A stretch of DNA of 64,000 nucleotides from Panonychus citri (GCF_014898815.1 NW_026515455.1:248001-312000); one strand, 5' to 3'. Positions 43,962-55,536 are shown, numbered from the stretch's first letter. Notes: generated from the letters alone by a model not told the origin. Numbers and translations are program-made.

Positions 43962-46900
43962 AACAAAGGGAGAGGACAAAGAGAGACATAGAGAGAGACA
44001 AAAAAGACAATAATTAGTATTGGACAATATTAATTGATATTAATATACATAATTATAGAAGACGATCAATAAACATGGTGTGTGATTGAGGTGATAACAA
44101 TTAAGAGAAACAAAAAACAATAATATAAGCAAAGAGATTGAAAATATAAAAACAAAGTATAAAAATAGAAAATATAAATTTTATATAAACAAAACCATAA
44201 TTTCAACTCGAAAGTTAAATTATAATTAATATCTGAGTATAAACAATTAACTAATAAGATGCATCATAATAATCCTAAAGGTAAGTCTATCTAAACACTG
44301 GTTCTCAGTAAAGCATCAAAAGGTAAATAAATGAAGGATGAAAAATGATACCATGAAAGTCGAGTCCATGCATTTACTCAACTATCATTATTAATATCAA
44401 GGGAATGATAATCATGGGATTAAGAGATAAAAGAAAACAGGAAAAGAGATAATTTAACTTTTCTAATAACTACAATATTGGAATGTAAAGTTTATACTAA
44501 ATGAAAGATGTATAAGAAAAATGGATTAGTCATTTAATCATTTACTATTTTGAGCTACAGCAAAAGGGAGGTTAGTTAGGGTTGATTTAATTTAGGTTTC
44601 TATCACTATGTATGTAATTTAATCTCAATGGTAAAATTGTGCAATCAAATTATTATTGTAAAGATAATATTCAATAGGTTGATGCTTAACTGTAAATCAT
44701 GTTATCAAAAATATTACTTGGGTTTTTGGGTTAATCAATATATCAGGTTGAAACACCTACATAGTATATTGAACAATGCTAACAACGTTTTCCAGGTAAA
44801 ATAATACATGAAACTGGTCATGCGATATAATCAGTCCAAGAAAGTTTCATGTAAATGATCAACAAATTGTGCTTTATGTTGATACTTTTGAGATGCATGC
44901 AAATAATTAGTAGAGTTTTGAAATTCGTTTCAAAGCTCTTAATATGATAGAAAGGATGTAAATGTCAAAGTATTTTGGAAAAGAGGGTGAAAAAGCAGCG
45001 AAAATAATTAATTTGAAAAGCAAACAAAACAAAACAAGAGTAATAATCGATAATTAAGTAAATGTAAACTGAATTAAATTGGATTAAGAAAAGATTAAGG
45101 TAGGATGGTTATTATGATAACTCTCATACCCATATAACTAGAGACCAAGGTACGAAATTTACGATGAGGCCCTTTGATTTCTGGTAAATCCACTTTTGTT
45201 AATTAAGGTTCGTTAATTTTTTGTTGGGTTATTGGTTAGTTTTTGTTTAAATTTGATTTTTGGTTAATGAAAATGGTTTATGCGTGTGATTGATATTAAT
45301 TTGGATAACAGCAAGTTGATTAGGTTCAATCAGGGTGGGTCAATCGGACAGCATATCGAAGGAAGCAAGAAAGAGAGATAGAAAGCAAAGTAGGCGAAGA
45401 CAGAAAAGAGAGAGAGAGTCAGAGAGAGTCAGCAGGTTGATGAATATGAGTTACATTTGAACAAATAAACAATATGAACGATATACGACTAAACAAAATA
45501 CCAATTACAATGTAAGAAAAACTGATAATCTGATAGACAAAAACGATACATTAATATGAATAACGGATATCAAGTAACATGGAAATGAACATGAGGATAT
45601 TTGGAAATAATATTCTCTTCTCGAATCAGGAACCATCAAAATCAACATCAAATTGATTAGAAAACAATCAAAAGTTGGCAAAATAATTGTGCTCTATCTT
45701 TCCTATTATGCTCATCTTTAAAGGTATTATTTATACCTAAGACTGACACCTCTTTAAAAATATAAATATGTTTCATTAATAAATTTAATCTGATGATTTA
45801 AAAATGATTAGTGCAATAGAATTGATTGTAATTAAACTTACGGGAAGGAATCTCTTTGAAAACTTTCTTTGCAAAGAAATCTTTAAACCTTCGAGCATAG
45901 AAACCAGGCCTATGTACAGATATTGTGTCCTGTTGGAAAAAAAAGATAGAAAATGTTTCAATAAGGACGAAGATGCGGATAAAGCCACTAAATAGTGGAT
46001 CAAGTTGATGAACAGAAAATTCTGATCGTGTTCTTACCCCATCGGTTAATACAGATTTGATAGTATGTTCTAATCTCTTCTTTAATCTATAACTTTGAAG
46101 AATATCGATGATCCCCATGAATAGTAGTAATCTCTCTCCTTTATTGTTTCTTGCAGGAATACCACCAACTCTGTGAGAACGAGGAGCAAAAATGATCGGC
46201 AAAAGAATAGGAGAAAAAGAGAGAGAGAAATTTGATTTATAGTTGATAAGTAATAATGTGCAAAAGCAAAGAGATAGAAGCAAAAAATTACACTTGAACA
46301 CACAGAAAATTGCAACTGGTTGATGTTTTTTGTTTCTTTCATACTTCAATTCAGATAATATTAGTTACAGGAAATTAAGGGTTGATTTGTTATTCATGAC
46401 TATACTTGAAGAGAAATTGGTTTTCCACTCTCTCTTTCTCACTATTTTTGTATTCTCAAGATTGGTAGACTTTTAGTACTACTCGATGTTAAGAAAACAA
46501 TCAACGGTTAGCAAAATTCTGATGTATTACAAATAGAACAGCTTTCAGGAGCATTTCAAGTAATAAGTTTTCATGCGTACGGAATGTCTTCTTCTTCATC
46601 AATCGGTTCGGCTTCAGCTTGAATGGATTCCATTGCAGTTGAGTGAGCTGCAAGCTTTTGACGATTAATTGATTTATTTCTAGAAAGATTTGATGATTTA
46701 CCATCACCATTGCCGGTTGAATTAATTGTTGAATTTTTTATTTGTTCACTTGCACTAACACCACCACTACCACTGTTGTCACCAATACCCCGACCACGAG
46801 CCTCAGCAGCGGCTTCAGCTGCCACCGTGGCCATTTTATCACGAACTTGATCCTGTTTTTCTTTATCTGAGAGATCTAAATTGTGGATACCAACCAAAAG

Positions 46901-47873
46901 TGAATAATCCATAATCTCAAAACTTTCTAATACAAGACAATCGTCATCGATGGTTTTCATTAGAGCACTATAAGTTTCGGCCTCGAGGTAGATTCCTTCA
47001 GGATGATGTTCTAAAAAGTCTAAATCTTTAAATGTTGGAAATTCCTTCTTCTTTTCATCTTTATTAGCTTTCCTTTTGTATGTTGAGCCTTTCAAATCAT
47101 ATTTCTGATGGAATTTGATGAAGGACGGTAAAAGATTGTTCATTACACAAACCCTAACATTTTTACCCCTACAAATATAACAATAAAGACCAAAAAATTT
47201 TGGCAATAGTGTCCGAGGATTTTGTTTCAGATTCTAAGAGATGAAAAGAATAAAAAAGTAAATAAAAAGTAAATAATCATATGAGTAAAAGGGTGTGATA
47301 TTATATGATAAGCATTAGACTGAGAGAGAGAGAGAGAGATAGAGAGATAGATAGAGATAGACAAGAAAAGATTGAGATTCTTACCAAGTAATAACCAGGC
47401 AAAAGTGTCCGAAGAAAATCGGCTTCTTTGCGCTGAACTGTTTTGATGATAAATTCACTATCAGCACTGATATAAAAAACACTTCCAGAAGCACCAGGAT
47501 TGGAAAGTTCTCTCATGGGTTCATTACAAATGGAGAGTAGAAAATCTCCAGGCGCAATACTAAACAGATCACGAAAATGTCGGAATGCAACTGGAGCATA
47601 ACTTTTAAACTTGAAATCGGTATAATGATGAGCAGGGGTAATGTTACTTCCTGATGCTGGGAACGAGGTTGTTTCCACCATAGCAAAATCCTGCACTAGA
47701 ACATTTCTTTCGGGTCTGGATGCAACACTGCCTGCAGAGTATCCAACACCTAATTGTATGGATCCACATATTTGAGATGTTTCAATTTTCTTATATGTAA
47801 CCTGTCCCGTTTCATCAACACGTCGGTGACCAATCTTTTTCTCCTGATTGGATTTGGTAGTTTCCAATTCCAT
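42028..47873 (-). CDS. PIP5K1: Phosphatidylinositol-4-phosphate 5-kinase type I, 6 coding exons
   Basis: PIP5K makes PI(4,5)P2 at the plasma membrane, controlling endocytosis, actin and signalling. Exons in transcript order: 47873-47385, 47233-46581, 46170-46038, 45929-45842, 43921-43787, 42539-42028; the 2010 nt give 669 residues. Hallmarks: KKIGHRRVDETGQVTYKK, TPAHHYTDFKFKSYAPVAFR, the Gly loop GASGSVFY, catalytic IIKTVQ, YDLKGSTYKRKA, the IMDYSLLVGIHN segment, and GGIPARNNKGERLLLFMGIID. The type I activation-loop stretch reads SVHRPGFYARRF. The insert between IHNLDLS and STAMESIQ is about 75 residues and Ala/Gly/Ser-rich. The C-terminal tail is Ser/Thr-rich with a poly-Ala run encoded near 42411-42432. 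Two donors (GTACGC at 46580, GTACGG at 43786) are unusual but keep the phase. An acceptor immediately before the ATG suggests an upstream 5'UTR exon. Confidence 0.93.
43930..43958. repeat. (GA)n microsatellite in a PIP5K intron
   Basis: About 14 GA units within a few bases of the splice acceptor of the PIP5K exon starting at 43921. On the transcribed minus strand it reads (TC)n and could serve as the polypyrimidine tract. The intron to 45841 otherwise holds only AT-rich sequence with further GA-rich stretches near 45370-45430. Confidence 0.8.
47319..47338. repeat. GA-rich simple repeat in the first PIP5K coding intron
   Basis: Short GA run followed by degenerate GATA/GA units up to about 47360, inside the 151-nt intron between the first two PIP5K coding exons. 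It reads as a polypyrimidine run on the transcribed strand. Confidence 0.6.
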
Positions 47874-48380
47874 CCTGAATAAATAATGGGACCGATAACG
47901 AGTGAAAAAAGATTAAACCACAAGAAAGGAGAGGAAAGGAAAGGGAAAAGGTAAACAATTGAATATCAACTATTCAGTGTTGATAGACAAACGGTTAAGC
48001 CTAATTGTAAGCCCGAAAATGGGATCAACTCCTTTTGTAATGAATCCAATTCTAATTGAGTTGAAGGCAAACTCGGAGATCAAAATCCAAAAAGAAACTG
48101 ATATCACATGAGATACTTATAGACGAGAGAAAAGAAAACACACAATCTATTAAAAAACGATTGATCAGTTACTCGCTGATCTCTTAATTTGTACAACTAA
48201 TCAATTGATTAATTAGCTAATTAACTAAACAATCATTTACTTGTTAGAGGTGGAAATTGATTTCTTCCCTCTCTGGTCATTTAACTTTTTCCACAATAAA
48301 CAAAAGGACTTCATCCATCGAATCTTCAGTAGCTCCCTCACTCGACTGTTCCTCTCATCGATTGACTTTTCGCTTCTATG

Positions 48381-48398
48381 AAAATGCGCGCGCTTTTC
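48381..48398. promoter_or_regulatory. E2F-like GCGCGC element upstream of DHFR
   Basis: A GCGCGC core flanked by A-rich and TTTTC sequence resembles the TTTSGCGC E2F consensus. It lies about 285 bases before the DHFR ATG. CpG-rich words of this kind are rare in this AT-rich window. DHFR is a classical E2F target in other animals; action here is inferred. Confidence 0.4.
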
Positions 48399-48556
48399 AA
48401 ATTTATTTTTCTCCAAAAACATTAATCATTTCGATTATTTTTCTGTTCCTCAATCAATGTTTACAAAATTAATTCTAATCAATCATTTCAAAGTTTAGTA
48501 TGTTATTTAGAATTTAAAATCATTTACATTCTATTTTCTTCAATTTATTTTATTCC

Positions 48557-48610
48557 ATCGATAGTATTGAGCATAAGTATCGATACATTAGTCTAATTTT
48601 TCATCGATAA
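48557..48610. promoter_or_regulatory. Cluster of three DRE-like ATCGATA sites before DHFR
   Basis: ATCGATAG at 48557-48564, the full palindrome TATCGATA at 48578-48585 and ATCGATAA at 48603-48610 fall within 54 bases, 65-118 bases upstream of the DHFR ATG. TATCGATA is the DRE bound by DREF in Drosophila replication genes; CGATA clusters are also BEAF-32 targets. The words are seen; the factor is inferred. Confidence 0.55.
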
Positions 48611-48674
48611 AACAGTTTAGTTAATTAGTGATTGTCATCGGGTTTTAATTGTTTTGTTTGTTTGTTTATTCACA

Positions 48675-49235
48675 ATGAAGATAAGAAACTTCTCCCTAAT
48701 CGCTGCCATTTGTGACAATTATGGAATCGGAGTGAATAATAAGTTACCTTGGCGTCTTAAGAATGAGATGAATTATTTCACTCGGATAACAATTACCAGC
48801 GATGATGAATCAAAGAAAAACGCTGTTATCATGGGGCGGAAAACATGGGAATCGATTCCCGAGAAATACCGACCATTAGATGGAAGGATTAACTTGATTG
48901 TCAGTCGTACAGTCACCGAAAAACCAATTAAATCGGATGGTGTTTTCAGTGATCTAAAATCAGCCCTGGTTCAAGCTTCGTGTATGGATGAAGTTGACCA
49001 GATATTCATTGTCGGTGGTGAACAAATTTATCGCGAGGCTTTAACATTTCCAGAATGTTCAACAATCTATCTCACCCGAATAGAAGCAAATTTTGATTGT
49101 GATTCATTTTTCCCTAAATTTGATGAGAAAATATTCCAAGAGATTAGTAAAGAAACAGTTCCCAAAGAGATTCAAGAAGAGAATGGGTTAAAGTACAAAT
49201 TCCATGTGTATCAACGTAAATCTATTGAACTATAA
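48675..49235 (+). CDS. DHFR: Dihydrofolate reductase, single exon
   Basis: DHFR reduces dihydrofolate to tetrahydrofolate with NADPH, feeding thymidylate and purine synthesis. The 186 residues match the usual animal length (187). Motifs: SLIAAICDNYGIGVNNKLPW at the N-terminus, the acidic catalytic Glu in LKNEMNYF (residue 31), the NADPH-binding VIMGRKTWESIPEKYRPL, the INLIVSRT strand, and IFIVGGEQIYREAL. The ATG at 48675 is used; upstream in-frame sequence has only TTG. No introns, unlike most animal DHFR genes. The promoter carries DRE-like and E2F-like words suited to S-phase expression. Confidence 0.95.
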   Translation: MKIRNFSLIAAICDNYGIGVNNKLPWRLKNEMNYFTRITITSDDESKKNAVIMGRKTWESIPEKYRPLDGRINLIVSRTVTEKPIKSDGVFSDLKSALVQASCMDEVDQIFIVGGEQIYREALTFPECSTIYLTRIEANFDCDSFFPKFDEKIFQEISKETVPKEIQEENGLKYKFHVYQRKSIEL

Positions 49236-49987
49236 CATAATCAATGAATCAGATGAACAATTGATCTTCTTTATTTAGAAAATTGTGATTCTATTTACAA
49301 TTAGTGTAAAAAAAAGACGAAACGAGAAAAAAGGTTAAGTAAATTCCATTGATTTTTGTTATGAAAGAAACAAAATTCTGCTCAAACTCTGAGCTGATCT
49401 TTGTTGTTGTTTACTTTCACTCATTTTTGGAAACATTAAATTGTTCAGTTGATCAACTAATCTAATCATGTCTTGGAGGAAATTTTTCCATTTCTCGATA
49501 ATATTTATTTACTTCATCGCTTTATTTGTCTGCTCAGCGATCGTTTTCTTCGGCTTCTCAGCGATCATAAGTTTCATCAATTCACTTTAGATAAACTGGT
49601 TTTCGCTTAACCATAACAACAACATGTTCCATTCAGTGTAAACATTGTTCTCTCTTGTGGTTAATTTACAATTCAGAGCTTATTGATTGTAACATTTTCG
49701 CCATTAACTGTGTGTAAATTTCTTTTCTTAAATTGTGTCTTAACAAAAGTAAGTCAATTTCTATTCTAATCATACAATTTATCTCAACTCTTCTCCAAAA
49801 GATCATATGTTTTTTCCTATTCTTTTACGCGGTCAAAATTTTCTGTTACTCGGTTTTCTCTCGCTGATCATTGGTTGATTTTCGTTGATTATTGTTATTT
49901 TTTATCTTTATTTTGATTGTTATGAGCATAAATTTCTTTAAATTAATCTGAATACTTTTATCATTTTTTTAGATACAATAAGTGAAG
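49236..49987. other. Intergenic, DHFR 3' end and TAF1B promoter/5'UTR intron
   Basis: AT-rich 750 bases. A TTTTTTTAG acceptor at about 49964-49972 sits just before the TAF1B ATG, so an upstream non-coding exon and a 5'UTR intron are likely within this stretch. Confidence 0.5.
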
Positions 49988-52700
49988 ATGGAAACTGATG
50001 GAATCCAAACCTGTACAACTTGCGGTTCATCTCAAGGATTTGAAGAAATTTCCGGTTTATATTATTGTCTTACCTGTAACACTCAGAGAATTGGATTTAC
50101 ATTGGAAGTGAGACAATATGAAGAAGGTGATTGGAATCTTAAACAATTAGCCTTCGATGATAGGAACAGGAAAACAAGAAAGAAAAGAACCTTTAATCCT
50201 GGTGAAGCTTGGACGATGGTTGAAGCCTACAACATAATATTAAATCACCAATGTTCACAATTAGAGAAAGGATTGAACCTTGGACCACAATTTCGAGTGA
50301 TATTATTTAGTCTATGGACAGAATATTTGGCCAAAGGTGAACTTGCTTTCACTGGTAAAAGTGAGGATGAACCAAAATCTCATATCAACTCAAGCTACAG
50401 AGATTTACAAATAATCGGTGAAGGAAGACGAAATGTTGAACAATTACCCCAAAAATCAGCAAAAAAGTCCAAGGAAAAAGCTTATTGTGGACTCGTCCGA
50501 TTCAAAAGACACACTATGATAGAATACGGAGAGAAACAGATCACTCGATTTTACGATTTGAGCAGTAGCGATGATGAAAATAAGGACGAACGGTACAAAA
50601 AGCCTGTTGAAGGAAATTATGACGAAGACGTTGAAGAATCAAGAAAACCCGAGACTGACTGTGTACAATATGAAAATTGTGACCTCGACGATGTGCCTAT
50701 GGAAATTGAATGGGATAAAGATATGGATGATAATTTCCTATTTAATTACAGTCACAATCCTCCCGCAATAGAAGACGGTGAAAATTTTGCTGATTATGAA
50801 TCCGATGGATCTACAAGCTTATCTAATTCACTCGATTCATCTGTTTCATCAGAACAATTCAGTCCTCTTGCCACCAAAGCGACATCCTCGGTACTTACTA
50901 ATGAAAGACAGCTTGATATTAATGGACTAGAATTTGCTAAGCCCATATCTCGTCCAAGAATCTATCAGAAGTTGAAGCGAAAAGCTCGATCATTACTTGA
51001 GAGATTTGATAAAGGTGCCGATTTTGATTCGCTTATGAAGGAAATTGTGTCTGACGACGAAATCGACGAAGAGGTTGAACCAGAAAAGGAAAAAGAAAAA
51101 GAACAAGAAGAAGAAGAAGAAGAAAAAGAACAACAACAACAACAAGAAAAAGAAAAAGAAGAAAAAGAAAAAGAAAGAGCACAAGAACAAGAATCAGCGA
51201 AGAAGGTTTTAAGTAACAAGAATTCTGATGACGATGACGATGATGGTGGTGATGGTGTTGGTGATGACGGTGGATTGGAAGAAAAAAGTTCTAAAATAAA
51301 GGATGTAGAATTGACGAAAAGAAGTCAACTTCTCGAGAAGATAATTGGAGACAATGAGAAGGATAAAAATATTCTCAGTCATGCCAATTATATTACCATA
51401 GAGAGAATGACGATACATAGAACTTTACAATTCATTCTATTAGCATTTCGAATCACCGGTTACAATGTCCATGTTGGTGATATAATTCATTGGATTTTCA
51501 TGGGACATTTAACTTATTTTGGTGCAATTAATGTTCTTCCAGAAAAATGGATCACTGTTTCCAACAACGACATTATACATCTACAACCAAAGCGAGGTGT
51601 GAATTCAGATACACTCGATTATCAAACTGCTTTCTTGCGAAAATTTCTCGCAATTCCTGCCCTGCCCCATCCTGATTTCATCGAAATGTTAACCAGACAT
51701 CTTTATGATTTGAATCTTCCACTTCGATTCGTTGGTTTGATCACGAAACACATTAGTTGGTCGACATTTAAAAAAATCAGTTCTCATTCCAGAGTTGATA
51801 AGAATTCCAAGTTTATTCCTTGTTATGAGATTTTCTCAATTTGTTCCATACTTGTTATTCTCAAAAAGATTTTCATTTTGAACGGTAGCATAGAAAAGCG
51901 CATCTCGAAAAACGTTTGCGAGAAATGGCCTGAGTCTTTTATATGGAACGATTGGTTCAGTGATAATCAGGCCATATGGAAATTGATGAATCGTCATTAT
52001 TTTCCATTGAATAAAAAGTGAGTATTTAAATTCGAAGACGAAAGTATTGACGATCAATAAAATCTAATTTTCTTGTCGATTTTAATTTCTAGTCTGTACA
52101 GCGAAATATCCGATATTGATGTAATTCGCTATCATCGTGATAAAATTGCTAATAATTGGTTCGGTTCAACTGTTCAGCATAACCAAAGATGTATGAATCT
52201 CTCCTTAATTATTAAACTCTCTTCTATTTGTACCTTTGCGATGATTAATATTTCCGATTTTTTCATATTCCAACTTTCTAGTCTATTTTTTAACGAAGGA
52301 GTTCAAAGCGGATTTTTCCAAAGCCATGGAGGAATCATTTAAAGTGGAATCCTGTGAAATCGATCCTCCACCACTCACAGTTTACCATTTCTATGAGGCG
52401 AAAAAGTTTATCGCTAAACGAATAAACCAGATCAGAATTTCATCACCTTTGTCATCTTCATCATCACAATCAATGAATATTTTTGACGCTGATTATACTA
52501 ATAAATCAATTGATTATTTATCCGATAAATCATTTACAAGATATAGTCCAATATCTGCACCCGAAACAAGGACCTGTGACATCAACGAATGGCCTGAATC
52601 GATTCGTTTACTGGTCAAACTTTCTTCATTCATCACCAATCGACCTCCCGATAAGATAATTTGGCATCTTATTCATTTAGATAAAATCATTCATCTTTGA
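49988..52700 (+). CDS. TAF1B: TAF1B, RNA polymerase I initiation factor subunit (Rrn7 family), 3 exons
   Basis: TAF1B is the TFIIB-like subunit of the SL1/TIF-IB complex that recruits Pol I to rDNA promoters in the nucleolus. Exons: 49988-52017, 52093-52190, 52282-52700; the 2547 nt give 848 residues. An N-terminal zinc ribbon (C9, C12, C27, C30 in CTTCGSSQ...YYCLTC) is followed by a cyclin-like region (TFNPGEAWTMVEAYNIIL, LGPQFRVILFSLWTEYL). The conserved core resumes with TIERMTIHRTLQFILLAFRI, GDIIHWIFMGHLTYF and FLAIPALPHPDFIEMLTRHL. A long acidic and Lys/Glu/Gln-rich insert (about residues 195-460) separates the two halves, making it longer than human TAF1B (about 590). The ATG is preceded by an in-frame GTG, not used. 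AATAAA is at 52774-52779. Confidence 0.88.
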
Positions 52701-54607
52701 TCTCATTATAAAGTTAATTGTTGATAAATTATCGAACCATTCGAATCCTTTGCTATGACAATTGAATCAATTTAATAAAAAACTTGTCACTCCAAAAGTA
52801 GCAGTTTTCTTCCTCGGATCCCCTTCTTGATTCCATCTTCACATCTCACTAGGTTCATATAATTAACTGTTTTAATGGTCAATAGTGATGAGAAAATGCA
52901 ACAAAAGGATTAATAACTTCTGAGCGGATGAGGCCTCGAAATTTATTCCATGAAGCAATGAGAGAGAAAATAATAGATTATGATTAATAAAATGACTGAA
53001 AATTTCCTTTGGTTGTAACTGAATCAGATAATCATGATAAACACTGAATGAGATAATTTCTACCACGAAATTAACAATTTAGCGATCAAATTGATGAAAA
53101 GATGATAATTCGAGAAGGAAAAAACTTTCATAAGCATATAAAAGATAAGTTGAAGCTCCATATTAAATAATCTAAAATAATTCGATGGACAAATCAAAAA
53201 TTTAGATTTTAACGAGAAAAAAAGTTTAGTGATTTATGTTATCGGATCACTCGGAGAAAACAATATTGTTCAAACTCAAATCGAATTTTTAAAAAATTTT
53301 GTAAGCCAACATAAAGATTAATTGATTATTTTAATTTTCATTTTTTAATCTAATTGATGAATGAGTTGAAATCTAAGCTTCAACGTCATAAGAATCTATG
53401 ATACATTTACCTTGTTCATCACCATGAATACACCCAGAAAGGTATCAATCAAAATTAATCAATTTAATTGTTTAAAGTGTAAAACTTTTCACAATCATCA
53501 AACTTATTACAGAAACAACTTTGTTATTATCAAATTGAAATTAAGGTGTGATTACATTTAATTCAATCATCATTAGATGATTTGAAATTCCCAAAGTTGA
53601 ACAAAATATGATCAATTTTAATTTTAGAACAATTAATTGAACATGTAAAGTGATTACATAATTAGAATGATGTTTTGAATAAGCAATTAGCTAATCATAG
53701 TATCACTTTGAGCAATTTGATACTCAATTGTATTGATGACAATTTGTTTTACAAGCAAACTAATTAATTCAGTGATAATCAATTGTATCAAATTTAAACA
53801 GAATCATGATTTTAATCAATTCCCTTTCATCCTCAGAGTTTAAGGATCAAGATGCTAATTCATTTATATGGATATAATTAACTTGATGATTAGCTAATTG
53901 TTTGCAATTTGGTGAAAACAATTTCATGGTTAATTTCAATAGTTTGATAATTTGATTTGGAAACTTGTTTATTATTATTTAGGTTAATATGTTAGTTGGA
54001 TAAAAACAGAAGCAAATTTTTTTCATCTCGTTTAAAGGTAAAAGTGTAAACTCACCTTTCTTGTTAGTCTCAAGGTTGTGATGATGAAGATAAACTCTTA
54101 TTGAAATCTTATCATCTTCATCTTCATCTTCTATCATCTTTGTCTTGCATGTAAGATATTTATTCCCTGGGGCAGTGATGATAAAAGTTAATCAACGGAA
54201 ACCATAAGAGTAAGAGGAAAAAAATAGAAAATGATAATTGACAAGAAGAAGATGAAAAGAAAACATCATCTTCTCTTTCTTTCTCTCTTTCTCTCTCATC
54301 ATCTTCGCCTTTTCACCTTATCTCTCTCTCGCTTTCTATTCATTTTCTTTGTATCTCTCACTTGTTTTTCCTCTTCTTTCTTTCTTTCATCATCTTTGCC
54401 TCTTTGTCTCACTCCTCCAACTCTCTTCTTATCTCACTAAATTTTTCATCATCATTGAGATTGTTTTGTAAGAGAAAAGTCAAAATAAGCAAAAGAGAAA
54501 GAGAAAGAAAGAAAAAATCGAAAGGAATAAATGGCCGTTAGAAAGAGAAAGAGAAAAATGTTCCAAGGGGCGAAACTAAAAAGCATCTTCTTTCTTTCTT
54601 CCCTTGG

Positions 54608-54639
<32 letters not shown>

Positions 54640-55250
54640 GGGTTATGTTAAAGTCCGTTGTGTATATGGGAGTGGTTAAAGGGGAGGTCGAAAGAAAGAA
54701 AGAAAGAGAGAGATTGGGAAGGAACCAAAAACAAGAGGCCAAAAGAAACGCGGTTAATCGGACTCTGGTCAATGTTGTGTAAATGCCATAGAAACAGAGC
54801 TTCTTCATCATCTTTGTAATATCCAATCATCAAAAAGCATCAATTGGTTTTCTTTATCTTCTTGTTTTCTAATCATCATCTTCTTCATGCTGAGATTATC
54901 ACATCCTCATCATTTGCATCATCAACTAATTATCCATTGAGCTTTTCTAATTTGTAAATCCTGTTTACATGATAACATTTGATTCAACTTTTTGTGTCAT
55001 TTAAACTCAATTGGTGAATATTTTTCTTCACTTAAACTTAATCATCATTGAACAACAATCAACACTTGACAAACTGTCAAAGTGACTTAGTGACAAAGTG
55101 ACAAAGGTAAAACTGAAACAACTTTAAAGGTAAATTAATTTCAATTAGAATTAAAATTTCTAAAATCAAAGTGACTTCAAGTGGACTTTTAGACGATCAA
55201 ACCATTGGTTTGAATTTAACGCCGCTAATAGAGACTATTGTTATTGAAAA
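52701..55250. other. Intergenic with CT-rich low-complexity DNA
   Basis: No supported gene. An AATAAA at 52774-52779 fits TAF1B. From 54100 to 54730 the strand is dominated by TCATCT, TTTCTC and CT repeats, which produce long spurious ORFs on both strands. Confidence 0.55.
54607..54640. repeat. (CT)n microsatellite
   Basis: A CT run with one interruption, embedded in a wider 500-base CT-rich block that begins near 54260. Confidence 0.8.
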
Positions 55251-55536
55251 TTGGACCAAGAGACACCCAAAAGTAACGGTCAATCATCTTTGGTGACAGT
55301 TACACAGCCGGAAGTGGGATATCTTCCAGGAACTATGTGGGAAAAGATGTTCACCTCATGTGTTGGTGAAACTGTTTTGGAGATTTCTTGTCAGGATAGG
55401 AATTCAAATTCGGGCGATCAAGAGACGACAATCTCATCAACCGAAGTCGCCATGTTAAGTAACGATCGTTGTGGTTCCGCTGATACAAAGACGCTCAATA
55501 CAACTCAATACCGGAAGAAGCCAAGACATGCATGGT
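55251..55536 (+). CDS. Isolated probable coding exon, possibly the first exon of a long-intron gene (forkhead/FOXO-like?)
   Basis: An open stretch with non-repetitive, balanced composition ends at a strong GTAAGT donor. An in-frame TGA lies two codons before 55251, so translation would start at the ATG at 55335 unless an unseen upstream exon splices in. The last residues (YRKKPRHAW, with the donor splitting the next codon) recall the entry to a FOXO forkhead domain (SRRNAWGNLSY). PEVGYLPGT also resembles the PDIGFEPQT start of arthropod FOXO, but the Akt-site segment after it is not matched. No second exon was found to the right edge. Identity is a guess; coding status is moderate. Confidence 0.35.

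Larger units (their letters stand above)
47874..48674. promoter_or_regulatory. Divergent promoter region, PIP5K (-) / DHFR (+)
   Basis: 800 bases between divergent start codons. It includes a GCGCGC core at 48386-48392 and three ATCGATA words near DHFR, listed separately. A 5'UTR exon of PIP5K may lie in the more GC-rich part near 48237-48420. Confidence 0.6.

Noticed and set aside
45785..46349. Overlapping minus-strand ORFs extending past the PIP5K exons
   Set aside because: They read through the introns at 45930-46037 and above 46170; only the segments 45842-45929 and 46038-46170 align with the kinase.
49982..49987. Upstream GTG start for TAF1B
   Set aside because: A eukaryotic start at ATG 49988, two codons later, is sufficient, and a splice acceptor lies just upstream.
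50965..51219. Minus-strand Phe/Ser/Cys-rich ORFs
   Set aside because: Shadows of the Lys/Glu/Gln-coding repeat of TAF1B.
54231..54826. ORFs rich in Leu/Ser/Phe or Arg/Glu on both strands
   Set aside because: Produced by CT/GA low-complexity DNA; no splice or homology support.
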